DNA of 64,000 nt. Source: UBA6197 sp047638075 (GTDB lineage: Bacteria; Pseudomonadota; Alphaproteobacteria; Rhodobacterales; Rhodobacteraceae). Below the pieces are notes generated by a model. That model searched no databases. It had not been told where the DNA came from and saw only the letters and a program-made list of their open reading frames with translations. Within the stretch, counting starts at the first letter, position 1, and each line of letters starts with the position of its first letter. Both the position numbers and the translations under genes were made by a program. Below are positions 9,741 to 18,798 of the stretch, in pieces. The stretch spans positions 43,340 through 107,339 of the forward strand of contig NZ_JBLJBV010000023.1 in assembly GCF_047638075.1 (NCBI RefSeq). Direction: 5' to 3'.

Positions 9741-9792
9741 CGTCATGGCATTGCCAAGGACCCGCATGCAGTCAGGGCAACGATACAGCGAT

Positions 9793-9832
9793 CCATTGGT
9801 CGACAATCGTTTGCTTTCAAACGATGAGAGGC
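9793..9832 (+). repeat. Hairpin element copy 1
   Basis: CCATTGGTCGACA, then the stem ATCGTTTG / CAAACGAT with loop CTTT, then GAGAGGC. It matches the layout of the ten copies at 24.8-26.5 kb and sits between the IS256 element and the second signalling operon. Confidence 0.75.
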
Positions 9833-10041
9833 GCGAAGGTCCGTTTGGAGCGCTGAACCCGGAGTTTGGGATTATCCCCCCCAAAATCTTTTGGGCTCAA
9901 TCTATCCTAGCGTTAAGGTCGCGCAATTTCCACAATTAGTAGGTGCATCGCCGAACCGAGCAGCTTATGTCTTGATTCGCCGTTGAGCATCTATGGCGCA
10001 AAGGCACGTCGGGCATGAGAAATTGACTAAGGAAGATTTAC

Positions 10042-11070
10042 GTGAATATCCTGGCTGTCGACGACGATGAATTACAGCTTACCGTTTTGTCCGCAACACT
10101 GGGCAGTCTGGGATTTCCGCCGGCAAGGATCGCAACCTCGGCTGCAATCGCACTTGAAGAAATCAAAGAGTCGATGGTGCCGTTCGATCTTTTCCTTCTG
10201 GATATCAAGATGCCCAATACGGACGGAATTGAACTGTGCAAGCAAATTCGGTCGATGCCAGGCTATGAGGACGCAGCAGTCATTATGATTACCGCGCTGA
10301 CCGAACGTTCTCACATGGACCGCGCGTTCGAAGCAGGCGCCGTAGATTACGTCACTAAGCCATTTGATAAGATAGAGCTGCTTACAAGGATCAATGTGGC
10401 CCGCCAGGTTGCCTCGGCGAAACATGAGGCCGATCGAAGAAAAAAGGCATTCAGTGCGCTACAGCGGCAGGTGTACGAAATCGCCGGATCGACTTCGGGC
10501 GCGCCGGCTACGATATTTGGGGTCCCAAACGTCATCGACTACATGGTGCTAAGCAATTTTATGCTTCAAATTCCATTCTCGAGAACATTCTCTGCGACGT
10601 CATTCGCTGTAAAAATACGTGAATTTGAGAAGCTACATCTCTCACTCGAGTTGGAGCCTGGGGCCATCTATGAAGTGCTTACGTTGGTGGCCAAGGCGCT
10701 TTCCAGACAACTGATCGGCCGGGGCTTCTTTGTCGCCTATGCAGGTTCAGGCGTATTTGTCTGTGCGGCTCAATGGACATGTGATCTACCGCTCGAAGAG
10801 ATTGCCGACGAAGTGCAAAGCCAAATTTTTGAGATCGAAATGGTAGGAGGCTCAGACCGGCGACAGGCCATCTCCGTAGAGTTTGGCCGGAGACAAACCA
10901 ATGGCGTTTTCACCCTCGACCGCAGGGTTGGTCTTTTGCTGAGAGCAATTTCGGATATGGAAAACACAACTTCTGGCAGCAATGTCACGCACGGAAGGCC
11001 CAACGGTAGAAGACGGGCTGGTACCTTTCTTTCGGTCTTGCAACGTCTATTGGGGTTCGGTCATGCCTGA
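10042..11070 (+). CDS. Response regulator: REC plus degenerate GGDEF-like domain (paralogue)
   Basis: 342 residues, starting at GTG with AAGGAAG upstream. The receiver domain has VDDD, phospho-acceptor Asp54 (LLDIKMP), TAL and Lys106 (TKPFD). The output domain carries AGSGVF (234-239), again at the GGDEF position of a cyclase fold and again without catalytic residues. It aligns from end to end with the protein at 3698, including FPP/FPD, DGIELC and VIDY/IIDY blocks. It is first in a four-gene operon (REC-X, Hpt, REC, kinase) with overlapping or near-touching genes. It probably ends a phosphorelay branch through protein contact. Confidence 0.85.
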   Translation: MNILAVDDDELQLTVLSATLGSLGFPPARIATSAAIALEEIKESMVPFDLFLLDIKMPNTDGIELCKQIRSMPGYEDAAVIMITALTERSHMDRAFEAGAVDYVTKPFDKIELLTRINVARQVASAKHEADRRKKAFSALQRQVYEIAGSTSGAPATIFGVPNVIDYMVLSNFMLQIPFSRTFSATSFAVKIREFEKLHLSLELEPGAIYEVLTLVAKALSRQLIGRGFFVAYAGSGVFVCAAQWTCDLPLEEIADEVQSQIFEIEMVGGSDRRQAISVEFGRRQTNGVFTLDRRVGLLLRAISDMENTTSGSNVTHGRPNGRRRAGTFLSVLQRLLGFGHA

Positions 11071-11425
11071 CAACAGTGTCTCGTTGTCTGGTCGGCGTGA
11101 TCTGCACGCAGTGCTAGAGCAGGTCAGGATCGATTTTGTTCAACGTCTGAAAATCCAGCTCAGACAACTGCAGTCGATCCGCGCACAAATTGTGACACCT
11201 GGTTGCGATGACGACCTTAGAGAACTCGAGTTTATTGCGCATAAGATTAATGGACTTGCGAAGACACTCGGCTTCCAGAGCTTGGGCGACGCTGCAGAGA
11301 GCCTGGAAGTGGCAATAGCCTCGCTCGAGTTGCATCCACGCGTTAGCGATCCGTCTGAAGTCGTCAGACTTCTCGATGCGCTCGTGCTGAAGATAAGAAC
11401 AACCTGCGCCGGAGCACAGGACTAA
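11063..11425 (+). CDS. Hpt-domain phosphotransfer protein
   Basis: 120 residues from ATG at 11063, which overlaps the stop of the preceding REC gene by 8 nt. This start is preferred over an upstream in-frame one because it begins the helical Hpt bundle (MPDNSVSLSG) and is translationally coupled. The phospho-acceptor is His60 in AHKINGLAKTLGF, the typical H-K/R-x-x-G-x-A motif of histidine phosphotransfer domains. It should shuttle phosphate between the kinase at 11828 and the REC proteins beside it. Confidence 0.85.
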   Translation: MPDNSVSLSGRRDLHAVLEQVRIDFVQRLKIQLRQLQSIRAQIVTPGCDDDLRELEFIAHKINGLAKTLGFQSLGDAAESLEVAIASLELHPRVSDPSEVVRLLDALVLKIRTTCAGAQD

Positions 11426-11438
11426 GCGGGAGTTGAGA

Positions 11439-11828
11439 GTGCTCAAGAAAATACTTCATGTCGATGACGACGACGACATACGAGCGGTCACAAGGCTAGC
11501 ACTTGAGCTAGTCGGAGGCTTTACGGTTTTTCAGTGTGCATCTGGCCAGGAAGCGATCGAGCAGGCGGAATCCTTCGCGCCGGATCTCATACTTCTTGAT
11601 GTCATGATGCCAGGTCTCGATGGCGTGCAGACCTTTCACAGGCTTAAGGAAGTTGAAGCCTTGGCATCCCTACCAATCGTCTTTGCGACAGCCAAAGTTC
11701 ACGCAGAATCAGTGCAACAACTCCATGCCATCGGCGCCGCGGGGGTCATCGCTAAACCGTTTGATCCGATAGAGCTGTCGAATAAGTTGAATTTGATCTG
11801 GGAGCAATCGAGGTTTGAAATCTCCTGA
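11439..11828 (+). CDS. Single-domain response regulator (CheY-like)
   Basis: 129 residues from GTG at 11439 (ribosome site GGGAG six bases before it); a TTG two codons earlier has no spacing for one. A complete REC domain: acidic pocket HVDDDDD, phospho-acceptor Asp54 (ILLDVMMPG), Thr/Ala switch (FATAK) and AKPFD lysine near residue 105. No output domain, so it works through protein contact or as a phosphate intermediate. Its stop overlaps the start of the kinase by ATGA. Confidence 0.9.
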   Translation: MLKKILHVDDDDDIRAVTRLALELVGGFTVFQCASGQEAIEQAESFAPDLILLDVMMPGLDGVQTFHRLKEVEALASLPIVFATAKVHAESVQQLHAIGAAGVIAKPFDPIELSNKLNLIWEQSRFEIS

Positions 11829-13225
11829 TGATGTGGTCCACTGCGACGTCGTGGCTAGCTAGGAAATCGGGCATTTCCGCTACATACGCTCCCAGGTCGA
11901 TTAGCCACCTGGAGCAGCGGCTAAAGGATTATATAGAGGGCAGCCTGCGCCTGTTCTGGCATCGTCAAGCAATGTATTTCGGTGCTTTCGTACTTGCCGT
12001 CTCCTACTACAGTTTCACAATTGGACTGGTCTGCTATTGGGTCATATTGCTTTCGGAGTTGTTCGACCACTGGGTCGCCAACCGAATCGCCAAATGGAGC
12101 AACCATAATCCGAAATCGGCTAGAAAGTTCTATCGTCTGATAGCAGCCGGAACCGTTTTCAACAGCTCCGCTATAGGTCTTTTCGTAGTCGCTGTAACAA
12201 TTAAGGAAGGTAATTCAGCCCACTTCACGCCCTTGCTTTTCCTTTTTGCGGCGGCACTTTTTGCGGCAATGAACACTCACCAGGTTTTTCAGGTGTTGAT
12301 CTTGCGTTTGGTAATCTTTGCTGCCCTGTTTCTGTTCGTAGCTACTGTAAACATTATGGAAACAAGGCCCCCGTTGACTTCGGTCCATTGGTTACATTTT
12401 TTTACGGTAATTTTCGTAATGTACTTTATCGTAGATTGCTCGTTGGTTTTTCTTAAAATGTATCAGCGAAACCTCACGCAGATCGAGAATCTCCGTCAAG
12501 AACGCGATCGCGCCACGGCGGCTTATAGGGCTAAGTCGGAGTTCCTGTCGGTGGTAAGCCATGAACTGCGAACGCCGATAACGTCAATCAAAGGGCCCCT
12601 TAATCTCATATGTGGCGGTGTGCTCGGCACGGTGACTGACGACATTCAACGCATGCTTTTAGTCGCGAACAAGAACAGTAACAGGCTTGCCACCCTAATC
12701 GATGATCTGCTTGATCTTCAGGCGCTAGACGCCGGAAAATTGGCAATGAATTTTGAACATGTCGACCTCTCCACGCTTCTTCGAGACGCGATCGAGGCAA
12801 CTGGTGGCTATCTTAGAGACAAGGAGATTTCCTTGGTGGAGGTCGGCCTCGAACATTCGATCATAGTTCAGGGTGACGAGAAAAGGCTGATGCAGGTCAT
12901 GGCCAACGTTCTCTCGAACGCGATCAAGTTCTCGCATAAAGGTGGCGTTGTTGAAGTTGCCCTAGATAAAGTGGACGAGAGCGCCCGCATCTCGGTGCGG
13001 GATTGCGGCCGCGGCATTCCCGAGGGAGGAAAGGATAAGGTTTTCGAGGAGTTTTCACAGATCGATTCTTCGGATGTCCGCTCCGCTGGCGGTACTGGAC
13101 TGGGGATGAGCATCTCAAAACGCATCATACTACGCCACAATGGCACAATTGACTATGAAAGTGACCTAGGTGTTGGCACGGTCTTCCACATCACGCTTCC
13201 TTTTTCCAACATGGCAGCCGTCTAA
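11828..13225 (+). CDS. Membrane sensor histidine kinase
   Basis: 465 residues. The N-terminal 210 residues are hydrophobic with about six helices (near 48-78, 103-124, 133-147, 153-174, 189-210) and no periplasmic domain of any size, so it may sense a membrane or internal cue. A short coiled linker leads to HisKA with His245 (VVSHELRTPITSIK) and a HATPase with NVLSNAIKFS, DCGRGIP and GGTGLGMSI. It is the last gene of the REC-Hpt-REC-kinase operon. Without a receiver of its own it presumably phosphorylates the operon's REC proteins. Confidence 0.93.
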   Translation: MMWSTATSWLARKSGISATYAPRSISHLEQRLKDYIEGSLRLFWHRQAMYFGAFVLAVSYYSFTIGLVCYWVILLSELFDHWVANRIAKWSNHNPKSARKFYRLIAAGTVFNSSAIGLFVVAVTIKEGNSAHFTPLLFLFAAALFAAMNTHQVFQVLILRLVIFAALFLFVATVNIMETRPPLTSVHWLHFFTVIFVMYFIVDCSLVFLKMYQRNLTQIENLRQERDRATAAYRAKSEFLSVVSHELRTPITSIKGPLNLICGGVLGTVTDDIQRMLLVANKNSNRLATLIDDLLDLQALDAGKLAMNFEHVDLSTLLRDAIEATGGYLRDKEISLVEVGLEHSIIVQGDEKRLMQVMANVLSNAIKFSHKGGVVEVALDKVDESARISVRDCGRGIPEGGKDKVFEEFSQIDSSDVRSAGGTGLGMSISKRIILRHNGTIDYESDLGVGTVFHITLPFSNMAAV

Positions 13226-13319
13226 CCTCTCGGGGGATTACCCCGCCACGTCGGACAACCGCGCCGTGTAATTCACCTCTAGCAGCGACGGCGACAGCCC
13301 TGTTCTGCCGGAATTGCGT

Positions 13320-13539
13320 ATTCCGGAGCATCCGCCCACCTGTGACGCGTTGCCATGAGGCAGCGTATTTCGGGTATCAGGTTTGAGACGTTTCGTCATC
13401 CATTTTGGCGACGGTTTTGCGCATGGACAGCTAACTGGCTGGTGATCATGGTCGCGCCGCGGCCGTTGCGCATTCCGAGGTATCCGGTCAGCTGTTCCGA
13501 CAACATCCGGTCAGTCATTCCGGGGTATCCGGTCACCTG
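13320..13539. repeat. IS21-type terminal repeats
   Basis: Short repeats of the form ATTCCGRGGTATCCGGTCASCTG occur at 13320-13342, 13472-13494, 13495-13514 and 13517-13539, with a few differences each. Multiple terminal repeats of about 20 bp are characteristic of IS21-family ends, and the istB remnant follows at once. Confidence 0.65.
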
Positions 13540-13572
13540 AGGATCGTTGCCGCGCAGGCATGGATTTTGATG

Positions 13573-14339
13573 TCAGGCCGGGCGACCTTCGTCAACCTTT
13601 TCGGTGTGGTCGTCGGTCGCGCGTCGCATAGAATGACCGTCGAGTTCGAGGCGATAGGCGTTGTGGACCAAGCGGTCGAGGATGGCATCGGCAAACGTGC
13701 GCTCATCGATGACGTCGTGCCAGGCTGTGACAGCTGGCTGGTGATCAGGATCGAGCCTCGTCCGTGGCGGTCCTCGACGATTTCCATGAGCTCACGGCGC
13801 TGCCCGGCGGTCAGGCGATCCGGCCCCCAGTCGTCCAGAATGAGGAGGTCTGCCTTCACGAGGGATCGGAACAGGCGTGGAAAGCGTCCGTCGCCATGGG
13901 CCAGTTCGAGATCGGCGAACAGGCGTGGCAGCCGCTGGTAGATGACGGTGAGGTTGTCGCGGCAGGCTCTCTGCCCCAGAGCGCAGGCAAGCCAGGTCTT
14001 CCCGACACCGCAGGGGCCAGTGATCATCAGGTTGCGGGCATCTTTGATCCAGCGCCCGGTGGCGAGTTGCTGGAACAGGGCCCAGTCCAGCTTGCGTGGC
14101 GTGCGGAAGTCGACATCCTCGATAGCTGCCCCGATGTGGCGTAGCTTTGCCGCTCGCATGCGGGTCTGGAACCGTCGGGTATTGCGGCTGGAGATCTCGC
14201 GGTCGACCAGCAAGCCGAGCCATTCGGCGTGGCTCAGATCCACGGTGGCGTCTTGCGCCTGCAATTCGATGAAGGCCTCGGCCATGCCGTCGAGCTTCAT
14301 CTGTTGGAGCTGGTCCAGGGTGGGGTGCGTCAGCATCAT
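13573..14339 (-). pseudogene. istB: IstB-like ATPase of an IS21 element, frameshifted
   Basis: From ATG at 14339 (or the adjacent ATG at 14336) the frame gives the IS21 helper ATPase: MLTHPTLDQLQQMKLDGMAE, Walker A (GPCGVGKTW) and Walker B (DLLILDDWG), then GSILITSQL. Near 13730 the frame is lost: after ITSQL the family's AWHDVIDERTFADAI continues in another frame, consistent with a deletion of 4 nt. The second frame runs to TGA at 13573-13575. The helper cannot be made whole, so the element is dead. Confidence 0.85.
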
Positions 14340-14347
14340 CTTTCCTT

Positions 14348-14535
14348 TCAATGGAAGTAACTGGGGCCGCGGATATTGCCGTGCTGGATCGCGGGCCCTT
14401 CCGCGGCGGGTTCGGGCCGGTTGCGATGCAGGTTGTTCTTCAGGATCGAATTGACCGAGGAATAGGACCGGGCCCCGATCGCGAGGGCGCGCTCGCAGGC
14501 CGCCTCCAGCGCGCCCTCGCCGTGCGGCTTGGGGG
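14348..14535 (-). pseudogene. istA: IstA transposase, 3' remnant
   Basis: The minus strand encodes only the last 60 codons of an IS21 transposase: GEGALEAACERALAIGARS, SSVNSILKNNLHRNRP and the tail GNIRGPSYFH before TGA at 14348-14350, 9 nt upstream of istB. The rest of istA is absent and the sequence passes directly into a restriction nuclease gene. Confidence 0.8.
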
Positions 14536-14544
14536 CAGCTTCCC

Positions 14545-15045
14545 CGGGCGGCCTCCACCTGGTGCATTACTTCCAAAGCCAGCCCCATTCCAAATAGGGC
14601 TTAGGAACGTGATCAGTCCCGCTTCAGCCATTGATACGTGAGCGTCGGGCAGTCCAAGGAACCTAAAAGAAAAGTCAGACGTCTGAACTGGGATAGCTCC
14701 AGTTGAAAAGCTGTCAATCTTCCGCTTGTGTGTTTGAAGCCGTTTCTTGACACTGTTTGATCCCGGCCCACTGCGGAAGTCTTGGAGCCCATTAACGGTT
14801 GCGCTCTCTGCAGCCTTTCCAACATAAATCGGCAATATCCCGGCGCTGCGATTTAAGTGTTGGTAGAGCCGGTAAGGTTTGACGGCTCCTCGGTAGAATA
14901 TTGCGTAGATACCACCGCTGTCGGATATTCCCTTGATATCGACCGGTGTGAGAGATCGCTCCTCCCGCCGGAAGAGTTCGCAAGCAATGCTTGCTGCCAA
15001 GTTTACCATATCTAGAGGGTCGTACAATTCTTTCTGCCCTTGCAT
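14545..15045 (-). pseudogene. GIY-YIG restriction endonuclease (Eco29kI type), 3'-truncated
   Basis: The frame contains the GIY-YIG nuclease core: GGIYAIFYRG, PIYVGKA, the arginine/histidine helix VKKRLQTHKRK, the metal-binding Glu in MAEAGLI and PIWNGAGFG, in the order and spacing of Eco29kI-type restriction enzymes that cut CCGCGG. The family's next block after GGGRPG is replaced by istA sequence in another frame, so the last 30 or so residues are lost. ATG at 15045 was chosen over an upstream TTG. No cognate cytosine methylase is in the window. The core residues remain, but the lost C-terminus makes activity doubtful. Confidence 0.75.
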
Positions 15046-15247
15046 CTCTGCCAAGGACGATTTGCAGAGAGAGCTTTGATCCTAGTTGATTATATGGGGC
15101 TGGTCCAGAAGCTGGCAGCGAAGACTTTTGTGAAGCATGCAATTTCTTTTCCCGGGCGGCTTGAAGCCAACGGCGCGTAACACGCATGCCCGAAATTCAA
15201 GACGCTTCCTGGTGCGGTATTGTTCGATGCATGGACAGCAGCAGTAG

Positions 15248-15707
15248 CTAACGACGCTGTCTGCTCCACTCAACTGGAAACAGCTCCAGGACCCGTGCCA
15301 GCGTCAGCTCTGCGCTCTGCTTGCCGTCCAGAATCGCCTCGACGATTTCCGGCGCGAGCAGGGTCAGGCGCAGTACGCGGGTCATGTAGGACGGCGCAAT
15401 CCCCTCGTGTTCGGCCAGTTCTGCCATTGTCGTGAATTCGCCGGATTCCAGCATCCGCTTCCAGCGAAACGCTCGCGCCAGCGCCTTGATCAGCGTATTG
15501 TCGGACTTGGGCGGCTGCGATGGCGCGCAGAAGTCGGGCGTCCTGGCCGCAATCCATGGCCACCTCGATATCCTTGGGCGGCAGGATGCGCGGGCGTCCG
15601 CCGCGATTGCGCAGAGTGAGCGGGATGTGGACGCGGAGGGTCTTCCGGGCCTGATTGAACAGGCCACTTTCGACAATGTTCTTCACTGTCTCAATTGCTT
15701 CATTCAT
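15248..15707 (-). pseudogene. Small HTH-type mobile-element protein, frameshifted
   Basis: The N-terminal frame starts at ATG 15707 (MNEAIETVKNIVESGLF, then VHIPLTLRNRGGRPRIL). The C-terminal part (KALARAFRWKRMLESGEFTT, ELAEHEGIAPSYMTRVLRL) lies in another frame, with the switch near 15520. The second half resembles the ParB/HTH-like proteins often encoded beside site-specific recombinases in alphaproteobacteria. Its start overlaps the stop of the upstream gene by ATGA, so the two were one operon. Confidence 0.6.
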
Positions 15708-16085
15708 GAAATTCGTGTCCTTAAGAGATCTTCCAGAACCGTCGCGGCGGCTTCCCACCGCACTCGCAAGAATGGATTGCTCTGCAGCGTGTCCGACAGA
15801 GCCTCGGACGGCACACCGTTTTCCATCATGGTCACCGCGAGGGAATAGACCAACTCTTCGAGGTCGGTTGCTGATGTTTCGTCAGCCGTGACCGCTTCCG
15901 CGTTCCCGACGAGTTCAGCATGCAGCGTCTCGATCGGCAGACCTGAGCCGACAATGCGCAGGCAGCGCTCGACCCCCTCTCGCAGGTCTTCTGGCAATTG
16001 CTCGGCATAGGTTCGAAAAACTGGATGCTCAAGATTGGGGCGGAAGACGATCTGCCCATCCTTCTGCACCCGATTCCCACGCAAC
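15704..16085 (-). pseudogene. C-terminal fragment of an unknown protein
   Basis: About 125 codons ending at TGA 15704-15706 (VFRPNLEHPVFRTYAEQLPE ... TVLEDLLRTRIS). The composition is ordinary protein and the frame is open up to 16085, where the 2-kb duplication starts abruptly. No start codon exists on this side, so the 5' part was replaced by the duplicated block. I suspect the tail of an ATPase-type protein of a mobile element, on context only. Confidence 0.45.
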
Positions 16086-16592
16086 ATCCACGTTATCCGA
16101 TGACGCCAGCCCCAGCAAGTCGCGCCAAATCTCGGAAACTGTCATCGTATCGGTAATGGTATCATATTCGAAGACACCAATTCTGGCGCCTTTTATCGCA
16201 TTATGCGCAAGCTTCAGTTCTTTTTTTGTGATCTGGTCGGCAGCCAGTTCAGCGGAAATGTCGCGCAGGACCAGCGCATGTTGCAGGCCCTGTTCTCGGT
16301 CGGTCCAGGCTGTGATGTGGACCCCGAGCACAACCGGACTGCCGCTTTTGCTGCGGCCAATCATTCCCTTCACGATGGCATCGATCGCGGGAGGTTCGAT
16401 AAACGCGTTCAACTCTGCCAATGTCTCGATCGGCAAGACGTCAGAAACAGGCCGTCCGGTCAATTCCTCGCTGCCATAGCCAAACAGGTCGCCGGTCGCG
16501 CCATTGCAATGTGAGATTTGGCCTTCTGATCCGACAATCATCAGCGGGACCTGCATGTTCTTGAATGCATATATGATTGGCGAATCGTTCAT
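16086..16592 (-). pseudogene. Truncated PAS kinase (duplicate N-terminus)
   Basis: Codons 1-169 of the kinase at 4968-6806 are repeated with start and upstream region. The frame then leaves the kinase at the duplication edge and stops 19 codons later at 16029. It contains PAS1 and the beginning of PAS2 only, with no kinase domain. If expressed, it could only be a sensor fragment. Confidence 0.85.
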
Positions 16593-17141
16593 CGTAATTT
16601 TCTCCGTAAATGCCTTCGAGCGTTACAACCCAAAGCTGCATGCAGTGGCGTCGAGCAAATTTTGGGTTGCGTCTCGGCCCTGGACGAAGCTCTCCGCTGT
16701 CGCGCGCCGAGCATAGGGATTTGGACCCGATCAGCATGAGAGGTCAAGGATGATCGGGCAATGGACTGAGCCACGACTTCCGGCCATCCGCTTTTCTCAT
16801 TGTCGCCCTCTTGCCGGAGATCCGAAGGGGCGCGGGCGAGCGTGCCAACTGCCCGTGCAAACCCCATAGGCGGGGCAGCTGATCGGATCGAATCAAAAAG
16901 GTGCCTTGCTGCACTTCGGCTACACTCACGATTCTCGACTGCCAAGACGCTGATCGCCACGGCCATTGCGGTTCTTGCGCGGCCGCTGGGGACCCCGCCG
17001 GGGGAAACGACTTTGCCGGCTGGCGCGGTCTTGTTCCCCGGAATGCTTTCGACGGGCGGCAGCCTATGCCTCAGCGCGTTGACAAAAATGCGTAAGCGCT
17101 CCCTGCGGCGTCTGCTGTTCTTTGGTGCTGACGCGTCATCA

Positions 17142-17423
17142 TCATGTGCGATGTCCAGGTAGCCGCTCGACCGGGCATCTGGCTGGCCGGGGTGAACAAT
17201 TATCATTTCCTGTCCGACGCGGGCGCCTCTGGCTTGACCTTTCGGATCTAGCGTCACTCAACCTTGGTCTCAGCGCGACCCACAGAATGAGAAGAAATGC
17301 GCATAGCGTGCCGACTCCCGTATAAACCAGAAATGCCAGCCAAATCGGATAGCCCGCAATCAACACGCCGGCGGCGAATGTCAATCCGAAAAATACCGCA
17401 CTCAGCACTATGCCCAGAATCAT
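17142..17423 (-). CDS. Small membrane protein (duplicate)
   Basis: Identical copy of the 93-residue protein at 7356-7637, with the same ribosome site and two N-terminal hydrophobic helices. Confidence 0.45.
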   Translation of the reverse strand: MILGIVLSAVFFGLTFAAGVLIAGYPIWLAFLVYTGVGTLCAFLLILWVALRPRLSDARSERSSQRRPRRTGNDNCSPRPARCPVERLPGHRT

Positions 17424-17576
17424 ATCTCGTCCTACGTCCCCAAGCGCTCAAAAATACTGCCTACGGCGGTTCTATGTCAGTATTCAAGATCGCTGAGGTT
17501 GTAAATCCTTATTTGATGTGACGGGTGAACCGGTGGGTGCAAGACGCGATAGGCGCCTGGTCTTCTAGATGGTTGA

Positions 17577-17870
17577 TCAATGTTTCCAATTCCCCATTCC
17601 GGCCCAAAAGCGCTCTAGCGCAATTTTTATTTGGCTGCAGTCGGGCTCGGGACCGTCGAGCCTGCAGATCGACACGATCGCACCGTGAATCGCAGCTTGG
17701 CCGCCAATCAAGGCAATGTGCATTCCCGATTTGTGCAGTCGAAGATAATCTTGGTCTCGTGACAGATCCTGATCCGATCGCTCCAACCCCTTTTCACGGA
17801 GACGAGCGAAAGCAATATCAGCGTCGAGTAACGCCCCAAAAATCTGATCGTATGCTGCGCTGACATTCAT
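17577..17870 (-). CDS. Small hypothetical protein (duplicate)
   Basis: Identical copy of the 97-residue protein at 7791-8084. Its upstream region is also duplicated. Confidence 0.4.
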   Translation of the reverse strand: MNVSAAYDQIFGALLDADIAFARLREKGLERSDQDLSRDQDYLRLHKSGMHIALIGGQAAIHGAIVSICRLDGPEPDCSQIKIALERFWAGMGNWKH

Positions 17871-18138
17871 TGCCTAGGCTTTCTTCTCTGTGATGCAGGA
17901 TCGGATCTATGCCACTGGGTTGGCACGTTTCAGGCCGGATTGTGGTCGGAACAAGATGCGGAAAATTCAATCTGCTGCAGAGCGAAGTTTTGAGACCCGT
18001 GGCGAGTATTTTCCGACTCGTGCGATGCTGCGACGGTAGGAGGGTAGTAGCCGTTTTGTGCTTAATTCAGTGGCTGGAGAGTGCTTCATTCCGGCAGAAT
18101 GGAAGGAAGCACCGTGGGATAAATTCGTCATGGGGTCG

Positions 18139-18798
18139 CCAAGGACCCGCATGCAGCCACTGGGCTGGGGCAACGATATAGCGGTCCACCCCCTGTGCCA
18201 GCGTTGTTGGCCGCCGCTCTATTTTCCTCTATTTTCAGGTGGGCGGGATAGGACAATGACGTGGGATATTCACCAGAGCGAAGAGCGGCTATGCTGAAGC
18301 AGATGAGCGCAGCGTACACCCGCGCCCTGACCATCGCCGCGGATGGGCAAACTTGGCCAGGCGCATCAGCCGAGGTCCTGATCCCCCCTAAGACTTGCCA
18401 AACTTTACGGCCTTCCTGACCCGATGGCAAATGCGGAACTATCTGCTCACGGTCGCTTGTCAGGCCTTTGAAAAGGGGTCGCAGAAATAGGGCGGATGCC
18501 GCGCGTCCCCAATGGCATCGCGATATGCGAAACGCAAAAGGATCGAAGCGCAAGCTGAAAAGAGGACGTTTTTGGGTGGGTTGAATATCATCCCCCGCGA
18601 TTTGGGAAAAACTTGTTCCAGTCGCGCGGGCTGCACCAGCGGTTAGAATATTTTTAAGGACCGCAGTTCCAACAATTCATGGTGGACAGATATGAGTCCG
18701 CCATCGTCTGGCAGCACCTTGCGGGTAATGGTCGGCGGCGCCTCTGGTTGACGCCTTCCTCGGACGGGCCAGCCGAAACTGGCCGCCGATCTGTCATA
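18139..18798. other. Region with no supported gene
   Basis: 660 bases right of the duplication. The first 50 bases resemble 9753-9790 (GCCAAGGACCCGCATGCAG is shared exactly, and later GCAACGATAYAGCG), suggesting a common decayed element. Open frames here, including 18128-18553 on the minus strand, have no family-like features. Confidence 0.4.

Larger units (their letters stand above)
16086..18138. repeat. 2.05-kb direct duplication, copy B
   Basis: Identical, as far as compared, to 6300-8352. On the left it abuts the unknown C-terminal fragment, with short shared sequence (ACGCAA) at the joint. On the right it ends with the first five bases of the IS256 left tip (GGTCG), directly joined to GCCAAGGACCCGCATGCAG, a sequence that in copy A lies beyond the right end of the IS. 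Confidence 0.9.

Noticed and set aside
18128..18553. 141-residue frame right of the duplication
   Set aside because: No family-like motif, no ribosome site, and its C-terminal part reads through repeated sequence.
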